From the NCBI GenBank assembly GCA_028679485.1, contig JAJRBL010000278.1, positions 1 to 6,042 of the forward strand: 6,042 bases of DNA. The letters run 5' to 3'. The first letter of the stretch is position 1. Every line of letters begins with the position of its first letter. Source of the stretch: Methanospirillum sp. Its GTDB lineage: Archaea > Halobacteriota > Methanomicrobia > Methanomicrobiales > Methanospirillaceae. Positions 1 to 5,925 of this stretch are shown in pieces. A model generated the notes under the pieces. It was not told where the DNA came from. It worked only from the letters and a program-made list of their open reading frames with translations, and searched no databases. Made by a program: the position numbers and the translations under genes.

Positions 1-441
1 CTCATATAACAGCGAAAAGGGTTCAAATAAGGTCTTGATCATGGTCGAACCCTCAAGCCCTGCGGGACCGACAAATGCAACCGGAACATTCAGAGAAGAC
101 ATGTGGTACCTTTTGGTATACTCCTCGAAGAGCTGGCGGTTCGTGCTGTTGCTGTAGATATCATAATAGGTTACCCTGATATCAGGGTACTTCTTCTTGT
201 ACTCGCTGAGCCAGGAGAGTGCCTCCTGGCACGAACTGCAGAGTTGATCGTAAAAGACGATTATCGAATCTGAAGATGAGGAACTTTCAAACCGTGCCTG
301 AACATCAGAACTCGACATTGTCCCGTTATAGATGACACCATCGGAAAAGAAGACACGTTCTGCAGAGGATACCGAGATCAGGAGTATAATAAAGAGAAAG
401 ATGAAGATAAAGCGGGATACCATGACAGGAATGTATGTCAT
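1..441 (-). CDS. Exported thioredoxin-fold protein, CSSC active site (3' end missing)
   Basis: The reading frame is open from 441 to the left edge, giving 147 residues and no stop, so the C-terminus lies outside the window. Residues 8-27 form a hydrophobic export signal or N-terminal anchor ending in SVSSA. A short linker rich in Ser follows. The fold then begins with the strand IIVFYD and the redox motif C68-S-S-C71. The sequence NVPVAFVG carries Pro120 at the place of the thioredoxin cis-proline. The protein is therefore probably a membrane-attached or extracytoplasmic thiol-disulfide protein. Proteins of this kind can continue into a CcdA/DsbD-like membrane domain, but that part is not visible. 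Two in-frame ATGs exist, at 441 and 423. I prefer 441 because a TATA-like box at 466-473 would place the transcript start almost on it, giving a leaderless mRNA. The neighbouring gene upstream on the same strand is a cysteine-rich YkgJ protein. The precise function is unknown. Confidence 0.8.
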   Translation of the reverse strand, partial: MTYIPVMVSRFIFIFLFIILLISVSSAERVFFSDGVIYNGTMSSSDVQARFESSSSSDSIIVFYDQLCSSCQEALSWLSEYKKKYPDIRVTYYDIYSNSTNRQLFEEYTKRYHMSSLNVPVAFVGPAGLEGSTMIKTLFEPFSLLYE

Positions 442-465
442 TTCCCCCCTTATAGTAATTCAGAT

Positions 466-473
466 CTATTATA
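466..473 (-). promoter_or_regulatory. TATA box of the thioredoxin-like gene
   Basis: Read on the minus strand the bases are TATAATAG, in the 58-base gap between the YkgJ stop and the next gene. The box centre lies about 28 bases before the ATG at 441, the usual archaeal TATA-to-start distance. This predicts a leaderless or nearly leaderless transcript and suggests that the gene is not solely dependent on read-through from the YkgJ gene. Confidence 0.45.
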
Positions 474-500
474 CTCTTCCCTCCCTCAGGGCTGTTATTG

Positions 501-974
501 TCACTGAACCTGGTACCCGTTTGCAGACAGGTAGTCTGCTATCCATGCTTCAGGATCTCCTGCATCACGGGGTAGTTTCTTCATCCCTTCATCGAATACC
601 CCGCGGAGAACAGGATCGGCGGTATGGAGTGCACCGGTCCCGGTGATGTATCCTACCTGCCCCCTCTCAAACCGGAAGATCCTGAGTATTATACACCGGT
701 ATATCTTGCACTGGGCCGGACTGGTCTCGTGGATCGTACAAACGATCCGGTCTCCTCCGGCTGGACGTAAAAACCTGCAGGCATGAGGATGGTTCTCCGG
801 AAACTCCGTGTTATCAAAAAAATCCCTTTTGTCCGGATCCACGACCGCGTCAAACTCCGTGCCGGTAGAGACACAGGAACAGGAGAAATGGTATGGAGTT
901 ATCTGCTTCTCTATTACGATATAATCTCCCAGGAACATGCAGCATGATCCACACAGGGAACAGGTAAAAGCCAT
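501..974 (-). CDS. YkgJ-family CxxCxxCC metal-cluster protein
   Basis: This 157-residue protein starts with the hallmark C5-x2-C8-x2-C11-C12 motif (CSLCGSCC). It continues with HACRFL, a Cys in RIVCTIHE, and the closing QCKIYRC segment, in the order typical of the YkgJ domain (zinc/iron-chelating, PF03692). The family is thought to bind zinc or an iron-sulfur centre through these cysteines. Its biochemical role is unsettled, so no reaction is assigned. The domain fills residues 1 to about 95, and the remaining C-terminal part (about 60 residues) is helical-looking without a recognised motif. The start at 974 is the only one in frame, because a stop codon lies four codons upstream. Oddly, the best Shine-Dalgarno-like sequence, GGAGGGTG at 991-998, is 16 bases from this ATG and sits close to an out-of-frame ATG at 985-987. 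The gene is divergent from ilvD and lies upstream of the thioredoxin-like gene. Confidence 0.85.
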   Translation of the reverse strand: MAFTCSLCGSCCMFLGDYIVIEKQITPYHFSCSCVSTGTEFDAVVDPDKRDFFDNTEFPENHPHACRFLRPAGGDRIVCTIHETSPAQCKIYRCIILRIFRFERGQVGYITGTGALHTADPVLRGVFDEGMKKLPRDAGDPEAWIADYLSANGYQVQ

Positions 975-1104
975 ATTGGGTACTCATAGACACCCTCCGG
1001 AGATGTACTTTACCCGGGAATATCCTGGTGCTCATTCCAGGAACCGCTGCACCAGCATCACCGACATTAATACCCTTGTACTCCCTACCATTTCATGGTG
1101 AATT
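975..1104. promoter_or_regulatory. Divergent promoter region between YkgJ gene and ilvD
   Basis: These 130 bases lie between two genes read away from each other, so both must start here. For ilvD the best TATA candidate is ATTAATA at 1066-1072, which would start transcription near 1095, just before the GGTGA ribosome site at 1097-1101. On the other strand no clear TATA box stands out. Weak AT-rich candidates lie around 1003-1012 and 1021-1027. No other gene or RNA is seen here. Confidence 0.45.
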
Positions 1105-2748
1105 ATGCGGAGCGATGATGTCAAAACGGGGTATACCCGTGCCCCCAACCGGTCTCTTATCCGCTCCCTCGGAATCAGCGAGGATGAGATGGATCAGCCG
1201 TTCGTGGGAGTTGCAAACTCCTGGAATACCATCGTCCCCGGACACACCCATCTTCGTACCCTTTCACAGCGGGTCAGGGAAGGTGTGGCAGCAGGGGGCG
1301 GTACCCCGTTCGAGTTCAATACCATCGGTATATGCGACGGTATCGCGATGGGACATGAAGGGATGCGTTATTCCCTTCCCTCACGCGACACTATTGCCGA
1401 TTCGGTTGAACTCATGATACAGGCACACCGGTTCGATGGCATTGTCTGCATCTGTACCTGTGACAAGATCGTGCCTGGCATGCTGATGGCTGCAGTCAGG
1501 TGCAACATACCGGCGATCGTTCTTACCGGCGGAAACATGCTGCCCGGGCACCGCCAGGGTTGTGATCTCTCCCTGACACAGGTCTTTGAAGGGGTGGGAA
1601 AGGTGGCCGGCGGGAGCATGACAGAAGAGGAACTCTGCGAACTGGAGGCCGAGGCATTGCCTGGATGCGGATCCTGCCAGGGTCTGTACACTGCCAATAC
1701 CATGGCCTGCATGACCGAGGCGCTCGGAATGTCACTTCCCGGATGTGCTACAACCCCCGCCGTGTACGCACAAAAAATGAGGTTATCATACCAGACAGGA
1801 AAAAGGATCGTGGATCTGGTAAGAAGCCAGGTTCTGCCCCGTGATATCATCAACCCGGTGAGTCTTCGCAATGCCATCAGGGTTGACATGGCTCTTGGCG
1901 GATCGACGAACACCGTGCTTCACCTGATGGCAATTGCATCAGAAGCAGGTGTCCCCTTTGATATCCAGGAATTCAACCGGATATCCCGCGAAATTCCCCA
2001 TATCGCCTCGATGCAGCCGGGAGGACCGTATTCGATGCAGGCACTCCATCATGCAGGAGGTATTCCAGCGGTCCTCAGGCAGATCCGTTCTCATCTTGAG
2101 GATAATATAACGGTATCAGGAAAAAGCATTCATGAAATTGCTGATTCCGTAGGTTACGTGGATGAACAGGTAATAAGGCCGACAAAAAATCCGGTACATG
2201 TAAGCGGGGGTCTCATGATCCTCTCCGGATCTCTCGCCCCTGACGGGGCTGTCATAAAAAGCGGGGCTGTTGATGAGAACATGTGGACACATACCGGACC
2301 TGCACGGGTGTTTGACGGTGAACAGGCTGCGATGAATGCAATCCTCTCCAAGTCCATACAGGAGGGGGATGTGATTGTCATCAGGTATGAAGGACCGATA
2401 GGAGGCCCTGGTATGCCTGAAATGCTTGCACCTACATCAGCCATCGCCGGAATAGGATATACCCGGGTTGCTCTCGTGACCGACGGGAGGTTCTCGGGCG
2501 GAACCAGAGGACCATGCATCGGACATGTATGTCCTGAAGCAGCGGCAGGAGGGCCGATTGCACTCGTCGAGGACGGTGATCTGATCAGCATCGATCTGGA
2601 GATGCGGAAGGTTGAGATCAAGGTAGATCCCGGTGAACTTGTCAGGAGGAAAAATGCATGGAAAGCGTTCAAAAAGCCCCTTTCCGGCGTGCTGGAACGG
2701 TACGCTGCTGCGGTAGGGCAGGCAGACCATGGTGCGGTTCTCAGATGA
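1105..2748 (+). CDS. ilvD: Dihydroxy-acid dehydratase
   Basis: This 547-residue protein matches the full length of dihydroxy-acid dehydratase, which removes water from 2,3-dihydroxy-isovalerate and 2,3-dihydroxy-3-methylvalerate in valine, isoleucine and leucine synthesis. Seen in order are [13 protein letters not shown] (residues 38-50), D78 in the CDGIAMGH block, [12 protein letters not shown] (89-100), C119-D120-K121, [15 protein letters not shown] (187-201) and [14 protein letters not shown] (265-278). Near the end come [13 protein letters not shown] (428-440) and [11 protein letters not shown] (460-470). By family knowledge C119 and C191 bind the iron-sulfur cluster, D78, D120 and carbamylated K121 hold Mg2+, and S464 acts in catalysis. 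The VPGHTHL segment lacks the cysteine of plant and mycobacterial [2Fe-2S] enzymes and resembles the oxygen-sensitive E. coli type, fitting an anaerobe. The ATG follows a GGTGA ribosome site (1097-1101). No other ilv gene is adjacent, and a T7 tract lies downstream. Confidence 0.97.
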   Translation: MRSDDVKTGYTRAPNRSLIRSLGISEDEMDQPFVGVANSWNTIVPGHTHLRTLSQRVREGVAAGGGTPFEFNTIGICDGIAMGHEGMRYSLPSRDTIADSVELMIQAHRFDGIVCICTCDKIVPGMLMAAVRCNIPAIVLTGGNMLPGHRQGCDLSLTQVFEGVGKVAGGSMTEEELCELEAEALPGCGSCQGLYTANTMACMTEALGMSLPGCATTPAVYAQKMRLSYQTGKRIVDLVRSQVLPRDIINPVSLRNAIRVDMALGGSTNTVLHLMAIASEAGVPFDIQEFNRISREIPHIASMQPGGPYSMQALHHAGGIPAVLRQIRSHLEDNITVSGKSIHEIADSVGYVDEQVIRPTKNPVHVSGGLMILSGSLAPDGAVIKSGAVDENMWTHTGPARVFDGEQAAMNAILSKSIQEGDVIVIRYEGPIGGPGMPEMLAPTSAIAGIGYTRVALVTDGRFSGGTRGPCIGHVCPEAAAGGPIALVEDGDLISIDLEMRKVEIKVDPGELVRRKNAWKAFKKPLSGVLERYAAAVGQADHGAVLR

Positions 2749-2798
2749 ACCATCACCAGTTAAGGATACCATCCCAACATAAGTCCTGGTTAATCCCC

Positions 2799-2805
2799 TT
2801 TTTTT
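2799..2805 (+). terminator. Oligo-T terminator after ilvD
   Basis: A run of seven T residues, preceded by four C residues, lies about 50 bases after the ilvD stop. Archaeal RNA polymerase commonly stops at such T tracts without a hairpin. A separate TATA box follows at 2842, so ilvD and the homocysteine operon are probably separate transcription units. Confidence 0.5.
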
Positions 2806-2824
2806 GGTGAAAAGCAAAGATATC

Positions 2825-2837
2825 CGGATTAAATCCG
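2825..2837. promoter_or_regulatory. Palindromic operator candidate CGGATTAAATCCG
   Basis: The 13 bases form a perfect inverted repeat of six-base arms around a single central A. It ends five bases before the TATA box at 2842 and reaches into the BRE position, where a bound regulator could help or block TBP/TFB. A closely related palindrome, GGATTAATCC, lies at another promoter at 5829-5838. No regulator is known for it from the sequence. Confidence 0.4.
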
Positions 2838-2841
2838 AATG

Positions 2842-2849
2842 TATAATTT
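2842..2849 (+). promoter_or_regulatory. TATA box of the homocysteine operon
   Basis: The box reads TATAATTT and its centre lies about 30 bases before the ATG at 2876, predicting a transcript start near 2870-2873 and a very short leader. This argues against the longer reading frame that opens at 2804, because its first codons would lie upstream of the transcript start. Confidence 0.6.
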
Positions 2850-2875
2850 CTATCACCACCAATCAGGTTAGCATT

Positions 2876-4387
2876 ATGGAAAAGTCCATCGATGAGATCA
2901 ACCGGCGTATATGTGATGGTTCAGCCCGGGTGGTCACTGCCGATGAGATGCCGGACATCGTCAGCGAACTCGGAGAAGAAGGTGCTTTACGGGAGGTGGA
3001 TGTCGTCACCACCGGAACCTTCGGTGCCATGTGTTCTTCAGGATCATTCCTGAACTTCGGGCATGCAGAACCACCCATAAAGATGGAACGCATCTGGCTC
3101 AACGACGTTGAGGCATACGGGGGGCTTGCAGCGGTTGATACCTACATCGGTGCGACCAACAAATCCGTAACCCAGATGGAGAGTTACGGGGGAGCCCACG
3201 TCATTGAGGACTTCATTACCGGTAAATCAATAGAACTCCGTGCCCAGTCGTCAGGATCTGACTGTTATCCCCGGAGAAGTATCACCACCGAGATACGGCT
3301 TGAAGATCTGAACCAGGCCATCATGGTAAACCCGCGTAACGCCTACCAGCGGTACGATGCAGCGGTGAATACCTCGGATGACACCATGTTCACGTACATG
3401 GGTACTCTTCTCCCGCACTGCGGAAATGTCACCTTTTCCGGTGCTGGAACCCTCAACCCGATATGCAACGATCCGAACCTTCGTCTTATTGGAAGCGGAA
3501 TCCCGATATTGCTCGGAGGAGCACAGGGAATGGTGGTCGGAGAGGGTACTCAGCACTCCTCTGCGGGTAACTTCGGGACACTCATGACAACCGCCGATAT
3601 GAGTGATATGACATCTGACTTTCTCCGTGCAGCCTACATGTACCGTTATGGCCCGACACTCTACCTCGGAGTGGGCGTTCCGATACCGGTGCTGGACCTC
3701 GAAGTAGTGCGGAAGACGGCGGTTCGCGATGAAGAACTCATGGTCAGTATCAAGGATTATGGCGTTCCGTCCCGCAGCAGACCGGTTCTCAGGCAGGTTA
3801 GTTACAAAGAGCTGAAAAGCGGCATGATAGAACTCAACGGGGAGGAGGTACGAACATCTTCGCTCTCCTCTTACCGCCGGGCAAAACTGGTCGCATCAAC
3901 GCTGAAACGCTGGATTGAAGAGGGTCAGATGACCCTCTGTCTTCCGACAAGACCGATAGACCCGTCAAAACAGGCTAAACCTATGAGGGAGACCAGGAAG
4001 GTCGTTTTGGTCCAGGAGATCATGCTGCGACGGGTAGTAACCATTAAAGAAGATCAGGATATAACCGAGGCGGCAAAAAAACTGCTTAGGGGAGAGACGA
4101 ACCATCTGCCGGTCCTTGACGAACAGGGCAGGCTCACCGGGGTGGTGACTACCTTCGATGTGGCGAAAGCAGTTGCACGCCCTGAACGAAAGGTAAAAGT
4201 CCTTGATGTAATGACAAGGAACGTCATTACGACCAGGGTCGATGAACCTATCGATATCGCAGCCCAGAAGATGGAGCATCACCGAATTAGTGCCCTTCCA
4301 GTGGTTGATGCACAAAACCAGTGCATAGCCATCCTTCACGCTAGCGATCTCGGAAAACTCTTTAAATCCGGAGGGAACAAGCCATGA
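2876..4387 (+). CDS. Homocysteine biosynthesis protein, DUF39 (HcyBio) with two CBS domains
   Basis: The 503-residue protein is a homologue of Methanosarcina MA1821 and Methanocaldococcus MJ0100 (COG1900). In methanogens this family works with a NIL-ferredoxin to convert aspartate semialdehyde and sulfide to homocysteine. Residues 1 to about 365 are the DUF39 domain, with GTFGAMCSSGSFLNFGH (47-63), NDVEAYGGLAAVDTYIGAT (76-94), GSDCYPRR (127-134) and LLGGAQGMVVGEGTQHSS (212-229). C53 and C130 correspond, with an offset of one, to the Cys54 and Cys131 that I recall as important in MA1821; this numbering is from memory. Two CBS motifs follow at about 379-435 and 443-498. The CBS pair of MJ0100 binds SAM and methylthioadenosine, so feedback control is likely. 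The frame is open from 2804 with TTG or GTG starts, but the ATG at 2876 fits both the family start and the TATA box. The stop overlaps the next ATG. Confidence 0.93.
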   Translation: MEKSIDEINRRICDGSARVVTADEMPDIVSELGEEGALREVDVVTTGTFGAMCSSGSFLNFGHAEPPIKMERIWLNDVEAYGGLAAVDTYIGATNKSVTQMESYGGAHVIEDFITGKSIELRAQSSGSDCYPRRSITTEIRLEDLNQAIMVNPRNAYQRYDAAVNTSDDTMFTYMGTLLPHCGNVTFSGAGTLNPICNDPNLRLIGSGIPILLGGAQGMVVGEGTQHSSAGNFGTLMTTADMSDMTSDFLRAAYMYRYGPTLYLGVGVPIPVLDLEVVRKTAVRDEELMVSIKDYGVPSRSRPVLRQVSYKELKSGMIELNGEEVRTSSLSSYRRAKLVASTLKRWIEEGQMTLCLPTRPIDPSKQAKPMRETRKVVLVQEIMLRRVVTIKEDQDITEAAKKLLRGETNHLPVLDEQGRLTGVVTTFDVAKAVARPERKVKVLDVMTRNVITTRVDEPIDIAAQKMEHHRISALPVVDAQNQCIAILHASDLGKLFKSGGNKP

Positions 4388-4767
4388 AACTTCTTGTCAG
4401 GCTGATTCATGACAGCAAACCCATAATTGCGCAGGTCGTCCGTGACACAGGTGTCCTCATAAATGTAGATCGGGCACGATCTGACGCCCATGAAGGGGAG
4501 GAAGCCCTGGTTGATGTTCCGGATGAGAGTTGTATGCTGGTCAGCGAAAGGATGCGAAGCCTGGGAGCCGAGGTGAGCATTCTTGAAGAAGGGATAAGGC
4601 ATGATGAAGATGAGTGTGTCGACTGCGGGGCATGCATATCAGTATGTCCCAAGGAAGTGTTCTCCTTTGACGATGACTGGAAACTTCAGGTTATGACAAA
4701 GAGATGCATCCTCTGCGGAAGGTGCATCCAGAGTTGTCCTCACGCGGCACTCTCACTCAATAACTGA
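4384..4767 (+). CDS. NIL-domain ferredoxin with two [4Fe-4S] clusters
   Basis: This 127-residue protein is a homologue of Methanosarcina MA1822, the electron-carrying partner of the DUF39 protein in homocysteine synthesis. Residues 1 to about 70 form a NIL domain, a small ferredoxin-like fold also found at the end of MetN methionine transporters, where it binds methionine. The rest is a dicluster ferredoxin: C78-x2-C81-x2-C84-x3-C88-P and C108-x2-C111-x2-C114-x3-C118-P. All eight ligands are intact. It probably delivers electrons for reducing a sulfur intermediate, such as a persulfide, during transfer of sulfide to the carbon chain; this step is inference. The ATG overlaps the DUF39 stop as ATGA. 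A ribosome site, GGAGG at 4370-4374, lies nine bases before it, so translation is coupled but can also initiate well alone. Confidence 0.93.
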   Translation: MKLLVRLIHDSKPIIAQVVRDTGVLINVDRARSDAHEGEEALVDVPDESCMLVSERMRSLGAEVSILEEGIRHDEDECVDCGACISVCPKEVFSFDDDWKLQVMTKRCILCGRCIQSCPHAALSLNN

Positions 4768-4768
4768 G

Positions 4769-5491
4769 ATGATCCGCCATCACTTTGAACTCCGCGAAAC
4801 CATCGCCACCATCCTTGGTGATACTGACAGGGATATCACACATGCCTGCGAAGGACTCCGTGAGGCAAGGCATACCATAGAACAGTATATCCTTTCAGAT
4901 CCCTTTTTTGGCATTACCTATGAGCCGGTGGCCATACCGGAGAAACCGGAGATTATCAGGAGTATGGCCATGGCTGCAGAATCTGCGGGGGTCGGACCCA
5001 TGGCTGCGGTGGCCGGAGCGGTAGCTGAGGCCGGGGTGCGTAAGGCAGCCCGGGAGGGTGCCTCATTCTGTGTCATCGATAACGGAGGGGACATTGCACT
5101 CATATCTGACCGGGAGGTTCGGATAGGCCTCTATGCCGGTGCATCACCCCTTTCGGGGAGATATGCATTCCTCGTGAGATCTGCCGGAGAACTCTACGGC
5201 ATCTGCACGTCATCGGCAACGGTCGGACATTCATTCTCTTTTGGAACTGCAGACAGTGTTACGGTATTCTCTCCGGACCCTGTTCTTGCCGATGCCCTAG
5301 CAACAGCAGTCTGCAATGATCTCACGGTCCGCGATCAATCCTGCCTAGCAGAAGTTGATCCAAGAATAGACGGAATATATGCCGTGTTTGGTGAACAAAG
5401 TATATTGTGGGGAAAGATACCTCCCCTTGTCCCTGCCAGACCAGGGGAGAATCTTATCAGTGCCGGTGGAGTAGGGTTTTTTCCGGGATGA
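4769..5491 (+). CDS. UPF0280/COG2122 ApbE-like protein, sulfide assimilation
   Basis: This 240-residue protein belongs to UPF0280 (COG2122), distantly related to the flavin transferase ApbE. Family marks are AAESAGVGPMAAVAGAVAEA (residues 69-88), CVIDNGGDIAL (101-111), and GICTSSATVGHSFSFG (144-159) followed by TADSVTVF. In Methanosarcina acetivorans the homologue MA1715 is needed for efficient growth at low sulfide and is linked to homocysteine formation; the reaction is not established. No signal peptide or membrane segment is seen, so it acts in the cytoplasm. The start ATG lies one base after the ferredoxin stop and has no good ribosome site, which points to translational coupling in the same operon. 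C146 lies in the most conserved block and is worth attention. Whether this protein moves flavin, as ApbE does, cannot be told from the sequence. The frame ends in a T6 run at 5477-5482. Confidence 0.9.
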   Translation: MIRHHFELRETIATILGDTDRDITHACEGLREARHTIEQYILSDPFFGITYEPVAIPEKPEIIRSMAMAAESAGVGPMAAVAGAVAEAGVRKAAREGASFCVIDNGGDIALISDREVRIGLYAGASPLSGRYAFLVRSAGELYGICTSSATVGHSFSFGTADSVTVFSPDPVLADALATAVCNDLTVRDQSCLAEVDPRIDGIYAVFGEQSILWGKIPPLVPARPGENLISAGGVGFFPG

Positions 5492-5533
5492 AGTATCGAT
5501 CCTGGCTTTCCTGTCCTGACCTTACCCTGATGA

Positions 5534-5752
5534 TCAGGTCTTCATCGGGAGCTCAGATAACTCCCTCGTTACCGGGATATCTGATGCTATCGATGAATTA
5601 CTCATTTCATGCTCTTTTACCGGGCATTTCCAGAACATATACGGACATTCCCGATTACTCACCTTTTCAGAACAGACCGGTGAGCCATGAAGAAACCACA
5701 GATACAGACAGTGTGGACGATTCGGATGTTTTTCTGAACCAGTAGTAACCAT
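5534..5752 (-). CDS. Possible small cysteine-containing protein, unrecognised
   Basis: This is a 72-residue open frame with ATG start and TGA stop and no family I recognise. It has four cysteines (residues 15, 27, 36 and 43), spaced in a way that could bind a metal, and an acidic, polar C-terminal third. In its favour are an AAGGA-like ribosome site eight bases before the ATG and a strong TATA box with a BRE-like AGGAAA reading in this direction at 5840-5853. Against it are its small size, a roughly 64-base leader containing an earlier short ATG frame (MNRKWYY, 5793-5795 start), and a competing plus-strand open frame at 5488-5745. It is convergent with the homocysteine operon, 42 bases from its end. 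I regard it as a candidate only. Confidence 0.3.
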   Translation of the reverse strand: MVTTGSEKHPNRPHCLYLWFLHGSPVCSEKVSNRECPYMFWKCPVKEHEMSNSSIASDIPVTRELSELPMKT

Positions 5753-5828
5753 AACCTGTTTCCTTTCGTTGTCAGTAGTACCATTTTCTGTTCATACGTT
5801 TAGTTGTTATGATTACCCGGTGGGACCA

Positions 5829-5838
5829 GGATTAATCC
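5829..5838. promoter_or_regulatory. Palindrome GGATTAATCC beside the TATA box
   Basis: A perfect ten-base palindrome immediately next to the TATA box at 5840-5847. For a minus-strand transcript it would lie between the TATA box and the start near 5817, a common site for a repressor. Its half-site GGATT is the same as in the palindrome before the homocysteine operon. Confidence 0.35.
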
Positions 5839-5839
5839 C

Positions 5840-5853
5840 TATATATATTTCCT
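5840..5853 (-). promoter_or_regulatory. TATA box with BRE, reading leftward
   Basis: On the minus strand the bases read AGGAAATATATATA: a purine-rich BRE-like element (AGGAAA, 5848-5853) followed by TATATATA. The TATA core is symmetrical, but only the minus strand has a plausible BRE, since the plus strand has CCC there. The predicted start is near 5816-5818. The transcript would cover the small candidate ORF at 5534-5752, or could be a non-coding RNA. Confidence 0.45.
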
Positions 5854-5903
5854 GGTGATATCAGGTTCCCGCTGCGCCATATTATGATCTACCATGCCTC
5901 GAG

Positions 5904-5910
5904 AAAAAAA
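5904..5910 (-). terminator. Oligo-T terminator of the surface-protein gene
   Basis: Seven A residues on the plus strand are a T7 run on the minus strand, 16 bases after the stop codon of the minus-strand gene entering from the right. This is a typical archaeal termination signal. Confidence 0.55.
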
Positions 5911-5925
5911 GGATCAAAATGGGGA

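Larger units (their letters stand above)
5825..5856. repeat. 7-base inverted repeat flanking the TATA box
   Basis: ACCAGGA at 5825-5831 and TCCTGGT at 5850-5856 are perfect reverse complements, 18 bases apart, with the TATA box between them. They could be the two arms of an operator on either side of the TATA box, or could form a hairpin if transcribed. The right-hand arm overlaps the BRE-like bases. Confidence 0.4.
5492..5925. other. Gene-poor region between convergent units
   Basis: These 434 bases follow the last operon gene and precede, on the other strand, the end of the surface-protein gene. They hold the weak 72-residue candidate described separately, a strong TATA box near 5840 with palindromes around it, and an oligo-T terminator of the minus strand near 5904. 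I see no tRNA or rRNA, no insertion-sequence ends and no CRISPR-like repeats. Confidence 0.6.

Noticed and set aside
332..646. Plus-strand 104-residue frame
   Set aside because: It runs antisense to the start of the thioredoxin-like gene and the end of the YkgJ gene, has no ribosome site, and looks non-protein-like.
850..1035. Minus-strand 61-residue frame starting with MSTRIF
   Set aside because: It overlaps the YkgJ gene in another frame across the conserved CxxCxxCC codons and resembles no protein family.
1368..1913. Long minus-strand frame inside ilvD
   Set aside because: It is the antisense shadow of a highly conserved enzyme and has no family marks or promoter of its own.
2804..2875. 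N-terminal extension of the DUF39 gene using TTG or GTG starts
   Set aside because: The extension lies over the T tract, the palindrome and the TATA box, so it would not be transcribed from that promoter. Family members start near the ATG at 2876, and cysteine numbering also fits that start.
5477..5482. T6 run as the terminator of the homocysteine operon
   Set aside because: It lies inside the last codons of the UPF0280 gene, before its stop, so termination there would cut the message short. A true terminator further on was not evident.
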